From NCBI RefSeq assembly GCF_015752315.1, contig NZ_JADOVJ010000001.1, forward strand, positions 5,695,001 through 5,759,000: a stretch of DNA of 64,000 nucleotides, given 5' to 3'. This document shows, piece by piece, positions 42,865-53,705 of this stretch. The position numbers were made by a program, and so were the translations under genes. Source of the stretch: Nocardioides luteus (GTDB lineage: Bacteria > Actinomycetota > Actinomycetes > Propionibacteriales > Nocardioidaceae). Below the pieces are notes generated by a model. It worked only from the letters and a program-made list of their open reading frames with translations. It was not told the DNA's origin and did not search any database. Within the stretch, counting starts at the first letter, position 1. Every line of letters starts with the position of its first letter.

Positions 42865-43350
42865 CCGCCATCCGCGACTTCAACGTGCGCCGCGAGCGCG
42901 ACATCCGACCCCCGGCCCATCGCCACCGGCTTCAGCAGCGATCTCGGCCTCCGAGTCTGGGTATTGCCGCTCGCGGAGGATCCGCCTGTCGGAGGGCATG
43001 CCTGACCCGAACCCCTGCAAGCCGTCGAGGCGGACATCGAAACGAGCGCACCCAACCATGAGCACGAGCGCAGGGCCGGTGTGGCCGTCTTCGGCCACGA
43101 GGGCAGCGTTAATCCCTCACCCGGCGAGCTCTCACTCGGTAGTCAGGTCGGGTGGCTAGTTGTAGGTCGGGGTAACTATGCCCCTGCGGGTATGGGTAAC
43201 AAAAGGTCCACGGTGTCGGAACGTCGGATTAACTCACCCGTCGTAGTACTCGGCGCGATGCGATGGTCACGGTGCGTGTCCCTCGTGCCCTCGGAGCCGA
43301 CGGCAGCAATCAGAGAAGTGTTGTCACGCTCGGCTCGGGAGGAGTCCACG
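42865..43350. other. Island left arm without supported genes
   Basis: Short ORFs on both strands lack ribosome sites and recognisable domains. The last 60 bases contain the GGAGGAG ribosome site (43338-43344) for the LamG gene. Integrase relic sequence may extend into its left end, but no motif supports this. Confidence 0.5.
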
Positions 43351-46302
43351 TTGAAGGTTCGCCGCGCTTGCGATGTCGTGCTGCCGCTCACGTTCGCACT
43401 GTTGATGACGGCTGGGATCTGCGTGTTGCCGCCGGTGGTTATCCCGGCCGCGGGTCTGTCGACGATCGTGCCGCCCGCGCCTCCGGAGCGGTTGTTGACC
43501 GAGGCCGAGGCGGTTGCGCAGGCCCAGGAGACCGGTGAGCCGACGGTCGTGGACACGTTGACCACGCCCACTCAGATTGTGCGTGCGGTGCCGGAGAAGG
43601 GGCTGGTTGCCGAGATCAGCCCGGGTCCGGTGAGGGTTCATGAGAGTGATGGGTGGCATGAGGTCGATGCGTCTCTCGCGCCGGATGGTGCTGGTCGGCT
43701 GGCGCCGGTGACGGCTCCGGCCGAGTTCACGATCACCGCCGATGGGACGGGTCCGCTCGCGGAGCTTGCGGGTCCTAGCGGTGAGCAGATCGCGCTGTTC
43801 TGGCCTGCCGAGTATGGGGATCTTACGGCGCCGAGGGTGGACGGGAATCTGGCGACGTTTGCCGGCGTGTGGGGTGGTCAGGTCGATCTGGTGGTCGGCG
43901 CGAGTGTTGCTGGATTCCAGACATACCTGGTGCTGCACGACCGCGCTGCGGCTGAGTTGCCGCAGGTGGCCGACTTCCACTTCGACCTCACCGCATCCGG
44001 TGTTGACATCGCCGATGACGGGGAGGGTGGTCTGGAGGCGACCAACGGCACCGGCGAGGTCGTCTTCGCCTCTCGTCATCCAGAGCAATGGGATGCCGGG
44101 GATATGGCCGAGCCCTCTGGATCGGCGGCGAAGAGCTCGGCCTCCGAGCCCGGTCAGGCCTCTGATGCAACGGACCCGCCTACCGCGGAGGAGATCCGGC
44201 GTCTGGTGGAGCGTCCCGACGGTGCACGGTCTGCCGCGATGACCATGACGCTCGAGCCTGAGTCGACCACGACGGAGTCGCAGCAGGCCGTGACGGAGGG
44301 CAAAGCGGACAGCGGCCAAACCGCTGCTGAGCTGCATGTGCGCTCGGACAAGTCGATGTTGTTGGCGGAGGAGACCCAGTTCCCTACCGTTCTCGACCCC
44401 AACCTGACGCGCGCAGACCTGGGCGCCGAGTGGGGGATGTACTGGTCAACTGGCGAGCACTGGTATGGGGACGTGGCGCTGGGCCGCGCCGGGTACGACG
44501 GATGGTCCTCAGCGCCGAAGCGAGCGCGATCGTTCTACAAGTTCGACATCGAGAGCCTGCAGGGAACCGAGATCCAGGAAGCGACCTTCCTGCACATGCA
44601 GTTCCACTCTCCTGAGCACGAGTGCAACACCACGGGTGCCGGGATCGAGGTCTGGACGGTGGAGGCGTTCGACTCTGGGACGCGGTGGCCCGGTCCGGGG
44701 AAGGTCGGCTACCAGTCGACCAACTACAAGGCTCGCGGTCATGAGGACTACTGCTCGACGAACTACGAGAACGAGTGGGACGTCAAGAAGGGTCTGGTCT
44801 CGGACCTGAGCAATGGCTATGACCGGATGCGGCTGGGCATGTTCGCCAAGGACGAGACCAACAAGTACTCCTGGCGTCACTACGGTGCCTCTGATGGCGC
44901 GTACCCGAAGCTGCTGGTGACCTACAACCGGGCACCGAACGTCCCGGCCGGGCGGTTCACGGGGAACACCTCCACCGATGACGCGGTCCTGTACAACGAC
45001 AAGTACTACGTGCGGGTACGGCAGCCGGTGCTGCTGGCGGTGACGACGGACCCTGACGGGAATCAGGTTCAACAGAGGTTCGTAGTGAGGAACTCCGCGG
45101 GATCGATCGTCGTGGACCGCCGGAACGCGTTCCATCCTTCTGGGACCAAGTCGGGAATCACACTGACCGAGAACTTGCCTGACGGCACCTATTCCTGGTG
45201 GGTCTACGGGATCGATTCGTATGGATTCCAGGGGCCGGCTTCGTCGTGGTTGACGATGGTGATCGATAACGTCAAGCCCGATCCGCCGGTGGTCGAGGCG
45301 CCCAAGGTGGGCTCGTACGGGCAGGGTGTCACGATCTCGATGGACTCGCCGTCATCTGACGTGCGGTACTACCGCTACGGGTTCCTCACCTCGGCTACGC
45401 CGAGTTCGAAGGAGGCATCGCCTCTGAGCGAGAAGGTGAGTGTCACGCGGACTGGACACATGGGCCCGGATTGGATCACCGCCACTGCTGCAGACGTCGC
45501 GGGCAACGTGTCGACTGCGAAGCAGTTGAAGTTCAAGGTGATGGGCGCTTCGACCTCGCATCAGTGGCATCTCGATGGCAACGGCGCGGACCAAGCGCCC
45601 ACGGTGCAACAGCCCACGACCCTTGCCCTGTCAGGAGCACCAACCTGGGTGAACGGCCACGACCGCGACTATGACCCTGTCGGGTCTGGGGCGACGGTGT
45701 GGGCGGCCAATGACAAGGCACTGTCGTTGAACGGGTCCTCGCAGTATGCGAAGACGAGCGGTGAGAACGCAAACGTCACCAACCCGGACAAAGGGTTCGC
45801 AATCTCCGCGTGGGTCAAGCTCGACCCTGCCGCAGCTGACACGGGCGCCTTCACAGTGGCGTCGCTCGGTCTGTCGGACACCTCGGCGAAGAAGGTTGCA
45901 CTGGAATATAGGTACCAGCGCTGGAACTTTGCGGTGAGGACCGGGAGCGCCTCCAGCAACAGTTGGGTGAGCGTGACCGGCCCGACCGGGTCGATCGGGC
46001 GATACGCCGGCAAGTGGGTGCACCTGATCGGGGTCTATGAGAAGGTCCCCTCCCAGCTGCGGCTCTACATCGACGGTATCGAAGCAGCGGCTCCGGTCGC
46101 GGTGCAGGCGGCGACCGGCGACGTGCCGACGATCGATCAGCCCTCTACCGAGACTTTGATGCCGGTCTGGGTCGGTGCCGGTGCTGGGTCGACCCCGGAC
46201 TCTTACTTCAAGGGCGTTATCGACGAGGTCCGGGTCTACTCGGGTCCGCTGGACCCGACTGGCGCCTATCTGGTGGCGCACGAGGTCCGGAAAACGCCAT
46301 GA
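43351..46302 (+). CDS. Secreted DNRLRE/LamG-domain protein of the RHS locus
   Basis: A 983-residue exported protein. A signal peptide or anchor is at residues 1-35 (KVRRACDVVLPLTFALLMTAG). A conserved N-terminal region follows to about 350, then a DNRLRE-type domain near 355-525 (DLGAEWGMYWSTGEHWYGDV to YPKLLVTYN), an Ig-like region (GTYSWWVYGIDSYGFQGP) and a C-terminal LamG/concanavalin domain near 755-980 (LSLNGSSQYAKT, GFAISAWVKLD, GVIDEVRVY). TTG 43351 is chosen since GGAGGAG lies seven bases upstream. ATGA couples it to the RHS gene. In similar loci such proteins accompany wall-associated RHS/WapA proteins; an adhesin or delivery role is inferred. Confidence 0.82.
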   Translation: MKVRRACDVVLPLTFALLMTAGICVLPPVVIPAAGLSTIVPPAPPERLLTEAEAVAQAQETGEPTVVDTLTTPTQIVRAVPEKGLVAEISPGPVRVHESDGWHEVDASLAPDGAGRLAPVTAPAEFTITADGTGPLAELAGPSGEQIALFWPAEYGDLTAPRVDGNLATFAGVWGGQVDLVVGASVAGFQTYLVLHDRAAAELPQVADFHFDLTASGVDIADDGEGGLEATNGTGEVVFASRHPEQWDAGDMAEPSGSAAKSSASEPGQASDATDPPTAEEIRRLVERPDGARSAAMTMTLEPESTTTESQQAVTEGKADSGQTAAELHVRSDKSMLLAEETQFPTVLDPNLTRADLGAEWGMYWSTGEHWYGDVALGRAGYDGWSSAPKRARSFYKFDIESLQGTEIQEATFLHMQFHSPEHECNTTGAGIEVWTVEAFDSGTRWPGPGKVGYQSTNYKARGHEDYCSTNYENEWDVKKGLVSDLSNGYDRMRLGMFAKDETNKYSWRHYGASDGAYPKLLVTYNRAPNVPAGRFTGNTSTDDAVLYNDKYYVRVRQPVLLAVTTDPDGNQVQQRFVVRNSAGSIVVDRRNAFHPSGTKSGITLTENLPDGTYSWWVYGIDSYGFQGPASSWLTMVIDNVKPDPPVVEAPKVGSYGQGVTISMDSPSSDVRYYRYGFLTSATPSSKEASPLSEKVSVTRTGHMGPDWITATAADVAGNVSTAKQLKFKVMGASTSHQWHLDGNGADQAPTVQQPTTLALSGAPTWVNGHDRDYDPVGSGATVWAANDKALSLNGSSQYAKTSGENANVTNPDKGFAISAWVKLDPAAADTGAFTVASLGLSDTSAKKVALEYRYQRWNFAVRTGSASSNSWVSVTGPTGSIGRYAGKWVHLIGVYEKVPSQLRLYIDGIEAAAPVAVQAATGDVPTIDQPSTETLMPVWVGAGAGSTPDSYFKGVIDEVRVYSGPLDPTGAYLVAHEVRKTP

Positions 46303-49300
46303 CCACGAACCCCGACCACCCCACTGAGCGCTCCGATGCGCACCCCGTTGAGCAAGTCTCGGGTGTCATCTCCGAATCAGAGCCTAGGACGAGGACCACT
46401 GCCTTGAAGCTCCGCCTTCCCAACATCCGCATGCGCCAGTTCGCGCGTCATGTAGCCATCTCGGCCGCACTCGTTGCCGGCCGTGGCGGCGTTGTCCGGC
46501 TGGGGTTCCGGGTTGGGGTCGCACTGTCCCTGGCGGTGATCTTGCTCGCCGGGTTGCTGACCAGCTCGGTTCCGATCGCGACGCCGTTGTTGCGGGTGGT
46601 CGATGGCGTGGTCTGCGGAGATGAGGAGGGCCAGTCGCAGCGCGCCACGACCTTCGACGCCCCGTGTCTGGATCCCGAGGCCACCGGAGCGGTGACCGAT
46701 GCGTCACCCGGGGACGTCGTGGTCCCGGTCGAAGAGGAGGACCCTGCTCCGGAAACGGTCGCAATGGAGACCGCCACGGCAGAGAAGACCACAGCCGGCA
46801 CCGCCACCGTGACGCCAACCGAGAAGCTGACCCAGGCTGATGAGCTCCCGGTATGGATCGAAGCCGATGACAGTGACACGGCCGGGGACACCGGAGAGGC
46901 CTCAAAGGTCGAGGTCGAGGTCGTTGACGACGACCCGGCGGAAGCGGCCCGTGATCGAGCCGGAGCCCGGGGCCCGGTGGTTCGCGTCACGCCAGAGGAA
47001 CTGGCGGAGTCGGGAGAGGCCGCCTCATCGACGACACAATCGGAGGTGGCGCCCGTCAAGGTCGCGATGGACGTGTCCGCGTACGGTGAGAGCAGCGCGC
47101 CGGTCGGCGGGGGTTGGGAGAGCCGGCTGCGGCTGGTCGCGTATCCCGCGTGCATTCTAACCACTCCCAAGAACAAGGCCTGTCAGGTCTCGACCTGGCT
47201 GGAAACGAGGCGTGACAGCAAGGGCCGTCTGATCGCCACGCTTCCCGGCGACCTCCTCGGCAAGCCCGCTCCGATTGTCGCGGCCCCTCAACAGTCAAAG
47301 AAGCCCGGTTCGTCTCCCGAGGCCGACGCAACTGACCCCGCGACCACCGAGCCGGGGACGACTGAGCCTGGGACGACTGAGCCTGAAGCGGCGGTGTCCG
47401 AGGCAGCCGAGCCGGCTCCCGCTGAACCTAACGCGTCTGAGCCGGAGGCGGCCGAGGAGTCTGTCGGGACGAAGTCCACTGAGGCCAAGTCCGCCGGAGC
47501 GCAGGAGGCGTCGGCCGGACCGGCGATGGCCGGTGTGGTGTTGATGACGGAACCCACCCCGACCGGTGCGGACGGCGACTGGACCGCGACGTCGCTGGGG
47601 ACTGCGGCATCGTGGTCGGGCGGCGGATCCAGCGGGTCCTTCACGTGGTCCTACCCGTTGCAGACCCCGCCGGTCGCCTCGGGGATGGAGCCGGGCCTGG
47701 GTCTGACCTACGACTCCGGCTCGGTCGATGGCGTGGTCGGGTCGGGCAACGTGCAGGCCTCCTGGGTTGGGCTCGGCTGGGACATGGCGCCAGGGTTCAT
47801 CGAGCGCACCTACGCTCCGTGTGCTGAGGACCAGGCCGACGACGGCGGTACGGCCAATAACAAGGACCGCGACACCGGCGACCTGTGCTGGCGCGGCGAG
47901 GCACTGAACCTCTCCCTGAGCGCCCACGCCGGCGAGCTGGTGAAAGACCCATCCGGTGGCGCGGACGACTTCCGGCTGCGGACCGATGACGGATCTGTGA
48001 TCACCCGGCTGGGGGTCAAGGGCGGCCAGTTCGAGCGGTTCCAGGTCACCACGCCCGACGGCACTCGCTATCTCTTCGGGCAGACCGACGCCGACACCGG
48101 CACGAACTCGTCACTGCGGGTCCCGGTCTACGGCAACCACTCCGGCGAGCCCGGCCATGCCGCGACCTTTGGGGCCTCGGGTCAGGACGCGGTGTGGCGC
48201 TGGAACCTGACCCAGGTCACCGACCCGGTCGGCAACACGGTGAACTACCACTGGGCCAAGGAGACCAACCGCTACCGCGCCAACGAGAACATCGGCGCCG
48301 TTGCCGATGAGGAGCGTGGTGGGGTCGCAACCGGCTATGACCGTGGCGGCTACCTCACCAAGGTCACCTACGGCACCAAGACGGGAGACACCGGCTCTGC
48401 GCCGGCGCGGGTCCTGTTCGACGTGTCCGAGCGCTGCCGCAACTCCTATGACTGCAGCGCGGGCAGCGGCAACACGCTCAACGAGAACAACGCCAATCAG
48501 TGGCCAGACGTCCCCTTCGACATGGTCTGCAACTCCGGTGACTGCGACCTGCAGACGCAGTACTCGCCGACGTTCTTCTCCACCAAGCAGCTCACTCGCG
48601 TCCGGACCCAGACCTACACCGGCACCGGTCCCGACGAAGGGTTCACCCCGGTCGACGAGTGGACGTTCGGGTTCGTGTTCCCGAAGAAGGAGGACCCGCG
48701 TGACAACGTGACGCTGTGGCTGTCCTCGATCACCCACCGTGCTGGAGCGGCAACACCGGGCACCGGCACGTTGGCGGGCAAGGTCATCTTCCGGTCGACT
48801 CCGATGAAGAACCGGGTCGACACTTCCACCGACAACCTCCCGCCGATGTACCGGCCGCGGATCACGAGCATCATCGATGAGCTCGGGTCGGTCCTCGGCG
48901 TCAAGTACAGTGCCCCGGCGTGCAAGGTCGACGGCGCCTTCCCCACCCCCTCGACCAACACGCAACGCTGCTTCCCGGACGAGGCGCACTACGACACCTT
49001 CCCCGAAGAGAACCACTGGTTCTACAAGTACGTCGTCACGGCGGTCACCCAAGCTCCCGGCATCGGGCTCCAGGTCCTCACCAGCTACACATACGGCGAC
49101 ACAGACAGCGACGGCGCCTCTGATGGTGCCTGGGCGCGCTCGGATGATCCCCTGGCCCTGGACCGCAAGAAGCGGTGGAACCAGTGGCGGGGCTACGCGA
49201 AGGTCACCACCCGCGTCGGCGAGGCCGGCGCTGACACAACCGGCCACCCCCGCACCAAGACGGTCGCGGCCTTCGACCGAGGCATGGGCTCGGACGGAAC

Positions 49301-52300
49301 CGGCCTGGACCCCGACGCGAGGGCACGTGCCGGTGTGCCGACCTCGACCACGACCTACGCCGGCGAGACGGTGGTCTCCAAGCAGACCATCAGCTACGAC
49401 GTCGTTCCCGCGGTGGCGGGGCAGACGGCCGTTCGTGACCCGCGACGGGTTCAGACCACCAGCACCCTGACCACGAGCCCCCGCGCGAGCGCCGATGGTG
49501 GTGGGGACCAGTACGTCAAGGTCACCATGGACTACGACTCGCTGGGTCGCGAGGTCAAGCGTGATGACCACGCCTACACCAAGACCAGCGACACCGCGGC
49601 CGCTGACACGACCGACCGGACGTGTCTCTACACCACCTATCCCAGCTCCGTCGTGGACGGACTGAGCAGCTACCCCTCGCAGTCCCGCAAGGCCGAAGGC
49701 GCCTGCGACAGCGGGCCGCCTGCAGCCTCGGGCCTGCTCGAGGGCACCCAGTGGGCCTACGACGGCGGCAGTGTCGGCCAGGCACCCACCAAGGGCCTGG
49801 TGACCACCACCAAGGCCCTTGTCGATGACGCCTGGCAGAACACCGCAGAGACCACGTACGACGCCAACGGCCGCGTCAAGACGGTCACCGACGCCGTCGG
49901 CGCAGCGACCTCGCTCACCTACACGCCCGACACCGGCCGCACCCCGACCAAGGTGGTCTCCACCAGTCCCGACCCCGACGGAGCCGGCCCGCTGGCCCGA
50001 CACCAGACCACCACCATCAACGACCCCAAGTGGGGGCTCCCGACCAACGTAACCGACCCATCCGGCGGCACCACGACCGCCGACTACGACAGCCTCGGAC
50101 GGCTGGTCAGCGTGAAGCTGCCCGGCAACGCCAGCTCAACTCCGGACCTGGCCTACACCTACCAGCTGCGCGGAGCCGGTGGGGCGAAGACCAACGCGAT
50201 CATCACCAAGACTCTTACCGGCGGCACCGCCGGGACGGCCCCTGGCCAGGTGACCAGCACCGCCCTGTTCGACTCCCTCGGGCGCCAGGTGCAGACCCAG
50301 ACCGAGACCCGCTGGACCGACGAGAAGAACAAGGTCGCCAAGGGTCGAGTCGTCTCCACCACCAACTACGACACCGCCGGACGAGTCAGCCAGGTCGACA
50401 ATCAGGTCCTCGCCGCCGGTGGGCCGACGACCACCTTCGTCGACCCAGTCGACGAAGCCCCAGAGTCCATCATCACCACCTACGACGGCGCCTCCAGGCC
50501 GCTGACGCAGACCACGAACTGGGTCGGCACCACCGCCGACCCCGTGACCCGCTACTCCTACGACGCCAACCTGACCCACACCAACCCACCGGCCGGTGGC
50601 GTCGCCACCACGGTCGTGGCAGACCCCCGCGGGCGCACCAGTCAGCAGTGGAAGCACACTGACGGCGGAGCGAACAGCGACGCCGCCGACGCCACCAAGG
50701 TCGTCACCCGCTACGGCTACACCCCCACCGGGCTCCTGAAGACGGTCAAGGACGAGAAGGACAACACCTGGACCTACACCTACGACGAGCTCGGCCACCG
50801 CCTGACCACCAGCGACCCCGACGCCGGCGACTCCTCGACCATCTACGACAACCTCGGCCGCCCGGTCGAGTCCGTGGACGCCAACGGCACCAAACTGCGA
50901 ACCAGCTACGACGCGATGGGCCGCCAGACCGCGCTCGAGGAAGTCGCCAACGACAGCACCCGCACCAAGCTCGCCGACTGGGTCTACGACACGATCCAGA
51001 CCGGACAACTGACCTCGACCACTCGCTACCGCGACGGTGCCGCGCTCTACACCCAGGCCATCGACGCCTACAACGCGACGGGGCAGCCCACAGACAGCCA
51101 CGTCACCCTCGCCGCCAAGACCGGCCTGGTACCCGGCGAGGTCGCCGGCACCTATCGGACCAAGCAGTCCTACCGCCTCGATGGCCAAGTCGCCGCGACG
51201 AGCTACTACCCGATCACCCCGACCGGAGCGACCGCACCGGTGCTGCCAGCGGAGAAGGTCGTCTACGACTACGACGAGCTCGGCCGTCCGATACGGATGG
51301 GCGGTTCGATGGGGCAGTACGTGATCGCAACGGCCTACTCGGCCTATAGCCAGATCGACCAGCTCGCGCTGGGAAACACCTACGGGTACATGTCCTGGCA
51401 GTCCTACCGCTACCAGCCCGGCTCCGGCCGCCTCACCGAACAGCAGGTCGACCGCCAGACCCGGCCGGAGCTGGACCAACTCCAGACCTACGCCTACGAC
51501 CTGGCCGGGAACATGACCAGCGTCCGCACCGACAAGCAGGCCACTGGTGCCACCGATCCGTCGTGGCAGGAGACCGAGTGCTACCAGTACGACGGCCTGA
51601 ACCGCCTCAAGGCGGCCTGGTCGGGCACCGCGCAGACCTGCGGCGCGTCTGCTCCGACCGCCGGGAGCCTGCCAGCGGGGCACGGGTTCGCGCAGGCGTG
51701 GACCTTCGAGGACGCCACCAACAACCGACTCACCGACACCTACACCACGTCTGGGGGCACCACCAAGGCGACCTACTCCTACCCGGCTGATGGTCCGGCA
51801 CATGCGCCGGGGACGGTCGCGGTCGACACGGTCTCCGGGACTGCGGACGCGGCACTGACGGGGATCGAGGGCACCTACGCCTACAGCGATGCGGGCGAGC
51901 TGTTGGACCGTCCGGTCGCGGGTGACGTGCAGCGTCTGGAGTGGGATGCCGAGCACCACCTCGCGGGCGTCGACTCTGTCAGCCAGAGCGCATCGGTGCA
52001 ATCCGCGGTCTACGACACTGCTGGTGCACGGGTGCTACGCCGGGTCACCAACCCCGGTGCGGGGACGGTCACAACGGTCTACCTACCTGGTGGTGTCGAG
52101 TTGGTCCACGACAGCGCCAAGGACACTGGGGCCGGCCTGCAGGCCGGTGAGGTGGCGCCGCGGCGAGACTACACGTTCGCAGGCCAGCTGATCGCAACCC
52201 GGACCGGTATGAACCCGGCTAATGTGACGACCTGGGCGGTCGATGACCAGGGCACACCGGAGTACGCACTCGGAAACGCCGAGACCGCGGACGCGACCGC

Positions 52301-53705
52301 GCAGGACGAGTCCCTGCCGCAGCGCCGGCAGCGCCCCTTCGGTGCCGACCGCGGCACAGCCCCCGACACGGCGACATTCCCCGGGGAGAAGGGATTCGTC
52401 GGGTCGACCCGGGACGAGAGCGTAGACCTGTTGCAGGTCGGCGCAAGGCCGTACGACCCGGTATTGGGGTTGTTCGTGACCACCGATCCGCTGGTCGACC
52501 CGGCGGATCCGGCCTCACTGAATGCGTACTCATATGCGAACCAGAACCCGATCACCTTCAGCGACCCCACTGGCCTGGCGGCGGCGTGTATCAAGGAGGG
52601 CACCTGCTCTGCGTCTTCGAACGGGACCCCAGTACCGACTTCGGACGGGACGCTCGATGCGAACCCGTTCGACAGCCCGCCGCCGTCGCCGGCGCAGCCC
52701 GAGGATCCGATCGAGACCAGCGGCACGGCCCCGGCCGAAGATCCGATCGATATGCGGCCCGGACCCTTGCCGGACCCCAAGGCGTGGAACAAGCCACCTG
52801 AAGGGGTACACGCTGAGGCAGACAGATGGATTTACAACCTAGTCATCGGCGACGCGATCAACGCATGCAAACAGTCCGCGGACTCTTTTGCTGCGGCCCT
52901 CATGTGTTCCTTCGAAGCTATCGCCGTCGTCATCAAACCGGCCAAGGCCGCCGACAAGGGCTACGACACGTACAAGTGGGGCAAGAGTGCCGCCGACGGC
53001 GTAGGCAAGACCTGTAAGTTCAAATCCTTCAGCGCCGACACCCTCGTGTTGATGGGCGATGGATCGAAGAAGAAGTTCAACGACCTCAAGGTCGGCGACC
53101 TGGTGATGGCCCAGAATCCGATCACCGGGGTCAAAGGGCCACGACGGATCACGGCGGTCTGGGTGCACAAGGACTCGCTCTACGACTTCGAGGTCGACGG
53201 CCGCCCGATCGTGACGACCGAGGACCACCCATTCTGGTCAGTCACCGATCAGGCGTGGGAAGACGCTGAGGACCTGGCTGTTGGTGAGTTCGTCCTCACC
53301 GCTGACGGTGACACGGGCCGGGTGACCAAGGCCGTTGACTTCGAGACGCGTCGCGATGCGGACGCCTACAACCTGACTGTTGATGACCTGCACACCTACT
53401 TCGTCGGCGCTGAGTCAGTGCTCGTGCACAACGATGACTACAACCAGGCGATGAGGGACGCTTTGGCATGGCTTGAGGAGCGTGGCTTTCGGGCCGAGCA
53501 GCCGACCTTGGGTAGATTCGGAGACATCAAGGGCAAGCCGATCGGGCGGCAGACGGCCAATGGGAAGACGGGGTTCCGGGTGGAGTTCGACGAGCGAAGT
53601 GGCGCTCATATCAACGTGTGGAACGGCAAGGAGAAGGGCCCTCATTTCACGTTCGACGGAAGCGCGAAGACCGTGACCAAGATCCAGGGGCAGTTCGGCT
53701 GCTGA
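46299..53705 (+). CDS. RHS/YD-repeat polymorphic toxin with HINT domain
   Basis: A 2468-residue effector. The N-terminus is cytoplasmic with a TM segment near residues 67-90. A Ser/Thr/Glu/Pro-rich linker (TTEPG repeats near 348) follows. The SpvB/TcC-like start of the RHS shell is near 445 (SGSFTWSYPLQTPP). About a dozen YD repeats span 1080-1850 (YDSLGREV, YDANGRVK, YDELGHRL). The RHS core cleavage region is near 2045 (DPVLGLFVTTDPL). The pretoxin HINT domain runs from Cys2239 to VHN at 2376-2378, followed by a 90-residue C-terminal toxin. The tip (GFRVEFDERSGAHINVW, GPHFTF) is not a family I can name; its two conserved-looking His suggest a nuclease. ATG overlaps the LamG stop, and its stop overlaps the immunity start. 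Confidence 0.92.
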   Translation: MTTNPDHPTERSDAHPVEQVSGVISESEPRTRTTALKLRLPNIRMRQFARHVAISAALVAGRGGVVRLGFRVGVALSLAVILLAGLLTSSVPIATPLLRVVDGVVCGDEEGQSQRATTFDAPCLDPEATGAVTDASPGDVVVPVEEEDPAPETVAMETATAEKTTAGTATVTPTEKLTQADELPVWIEADDSDTAGDTGEASKVEVEVVDDDPAEAARDRAGARGPVVRVTPEELAESGEAASSTTQSEVAPVKVAMDVSAYGESSAPVGGGWESRLRLVAYPACILTTPKNKACQVSTWLETRRDSKGRLIATLPGDLLGKPAPIVAAPQQSKKPGSSPEADATDPATTEPGTTEPGTTEPEAAVSEAAEPAPAEPNASEPEAAEESVGTKSTEAKSAGAQEASAGPAMAGVVLMTEPTPTGADGDWTATSLGTAASWSGGGSSGSFTWSYPLQTPPVASGMEPGLGLTYDSGSVDGVVGSGNVQASWVGLGWDMAPGFIERTYAPCAEDQADDGGTANNKDRDTGDLCWRGEALNLSLSAHAGELVKDPSGGADDFRLRTDDGSVITRLGVKGGQFERFQVTTPDGTRYLFGQTDADTGTNSSLRVPVYGNHSGEPGHAATFGASGQDAVWRWNLTQVTDPVGNTVNYHWAKETNRYRANENIGAVADEERGGVATGYDRGGYLTKVTYGTKTGDTGSAPARVLFDVSERCRNSYDCSAGSGNTLNENNANQWPDVPFDMVCNSGDCDLQTQYSPTFFSTKQLTRVRTQTYTGTGPDEGFTPVDEWTFGFVFPKKEDPRDNVTLWLSSITHRAGAATPGTGTLAGKVIFRSTPMKNRVDTSTDNLPPMYRPRITSIIDELGSVLGVKYSAPACKVDGAFPTPSTNTQRCFPDEAHYDTFPEENHWFYKYVVTAVTQAPGIGLQVLTSYTYGDTDSDGASDGAWARSDDPLALDRKKRWNQWRGYAKVTTRVGEAGADTTGHPRTKTVAAFDRGMGSDGTGLDPDARARAGVPTSTTTYAGETVVSKQTISYDVVPAVAGQTAVRDPRRVQTTSTLTTSPRASADGGGDQYVKVTMDYDSLGREVKRDDHAYTKTSDTAAADTTDRTCLYTTYPSSVVDGLSSYPSQSRKAEGACDSGPPAASGLLEGTQWAYDGGSVGQAPTKGLVTTTKALVDDAWQNTAETTYDANGRVKTVTDAVGAATSLTYTPDTGRTPTKVVSTSPDPDGAGPLARHQTTTINDPKWGLPTNVTDPSGGTTTADYDSLGRLVSVKLPGNASSTPDLAYTYQLRGAGGAKTNAIITKTLTGGTAGTAPGQVTSTALFDSLGRQVQTQTETRWTDEKNKVAKGRVVSTTNYDTAGRVSQVDNQVLAAGGPTTTFVDPVDEAPESIITTYDGASRPLTQTTNWVGTTADPVTRYSYDANLTHTNPPAGGVATTVVADPRGRTSQQWKHTDGGANSDAADATKVVTRYGYTPTGLLKTVKDEKDNTWTYTYDELGHRLTTSDPDAGDSSTIYDNLGRPVESVDANGTKLRTSYDAMGRQTALEEVANDSTRTKLADWVYDTIQTGQLTSTTRYRDGAALYTQAIDAYNATGQPTDSHVTLAAKTGLVPGEVAGTYRTKQSYRLDGQVAATSYYPITPTGATAPVLPAEKVVYDYDELGRPIRMGGSMGQYVIATAYSAYSQIDQLALGNTYGYMSWQSYRYQPGSGRLTEQQVDRQTRPELDQLQTYAYDLAGNMTSVRTDKQATGATDPSWQETECYQYDGLNRLKAAWSGTAQTCGASAPTAGSLPAGHGFAQAWTFEDATNNRLTDTYTTSGGTTKATYSYPADGPAHAPGTVAVDTVSGTADAALTGIEGTYAYSDAGELLDRPVAGDVQRLEWDAEHHLAGVDSVSQSASVQSAVYDTAGARVLRRVTNPGAGTVTTVYLPGGVELVHDSAKDTGAGLQAGEVAPRRDYTFAGQLIATRTGMNPANVTTWAVDDQGTPEYALGNAETADATAQDESLPQRRQRPFGADRGTAPDTATFPGEKGFVGSTRDESVDLLQVGARPYDPVLGLFVTTDPLVDPADPASLNAYSYANQNPITFSDPTGLAAACIKEGTCSASSNGTPVPTSDGTLDANPFDSPPPSPAQPEDPIETSGTAPAEDPIDMRPGPLPDPKAWNKPPEGVHAEADRWIYNLVIGDAINACKQSADSFAAALMCSFEAIAVVIKPAKAADKGYDTYKWGKSAADGVGKTCKFKSFSADTLVLMGDGSKKKFNDLKVGDLVMAQNPITGVKGPRRITAVWVHKDSLYDFEVDGRPIVTTEDHPFWSVTDQAWEDAEDLAVGEFVLTADGDTGRVTKAVDFETRRDADAYNLTVDDLHTYFVGAESVLVHNDDYNQAMRDALAWLEERGFRAEQPTLGRFGDIKGKPIGRQTANGKTGFRVEFDERSGAHINVWNGKEKGPHFTFDGSAKTVTKIQGQFGC

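Noticed and set aside
42497..42904. A 135-residue minus-strand ORF containing GIRTPNLLIRSQMLYPLSYR
   Set aside because: That peptide is the antisense reading of the tRNA-Arg gene, a known source of false annotations.
48111..52001. Two minus-strand ORFs over 600 residues
   Set aside because: Antisense to the YD-repeat region of the RHS gene; periodic repeats produce long open shadow frames.
53013..53437. Intein in the RHS gene
   Set aside because: The domain is HINT-type but sits between the RHS core and a toxin tip with no extein function on the C side; it is the usual pretoxin HINT domain of polymorphic toxins.
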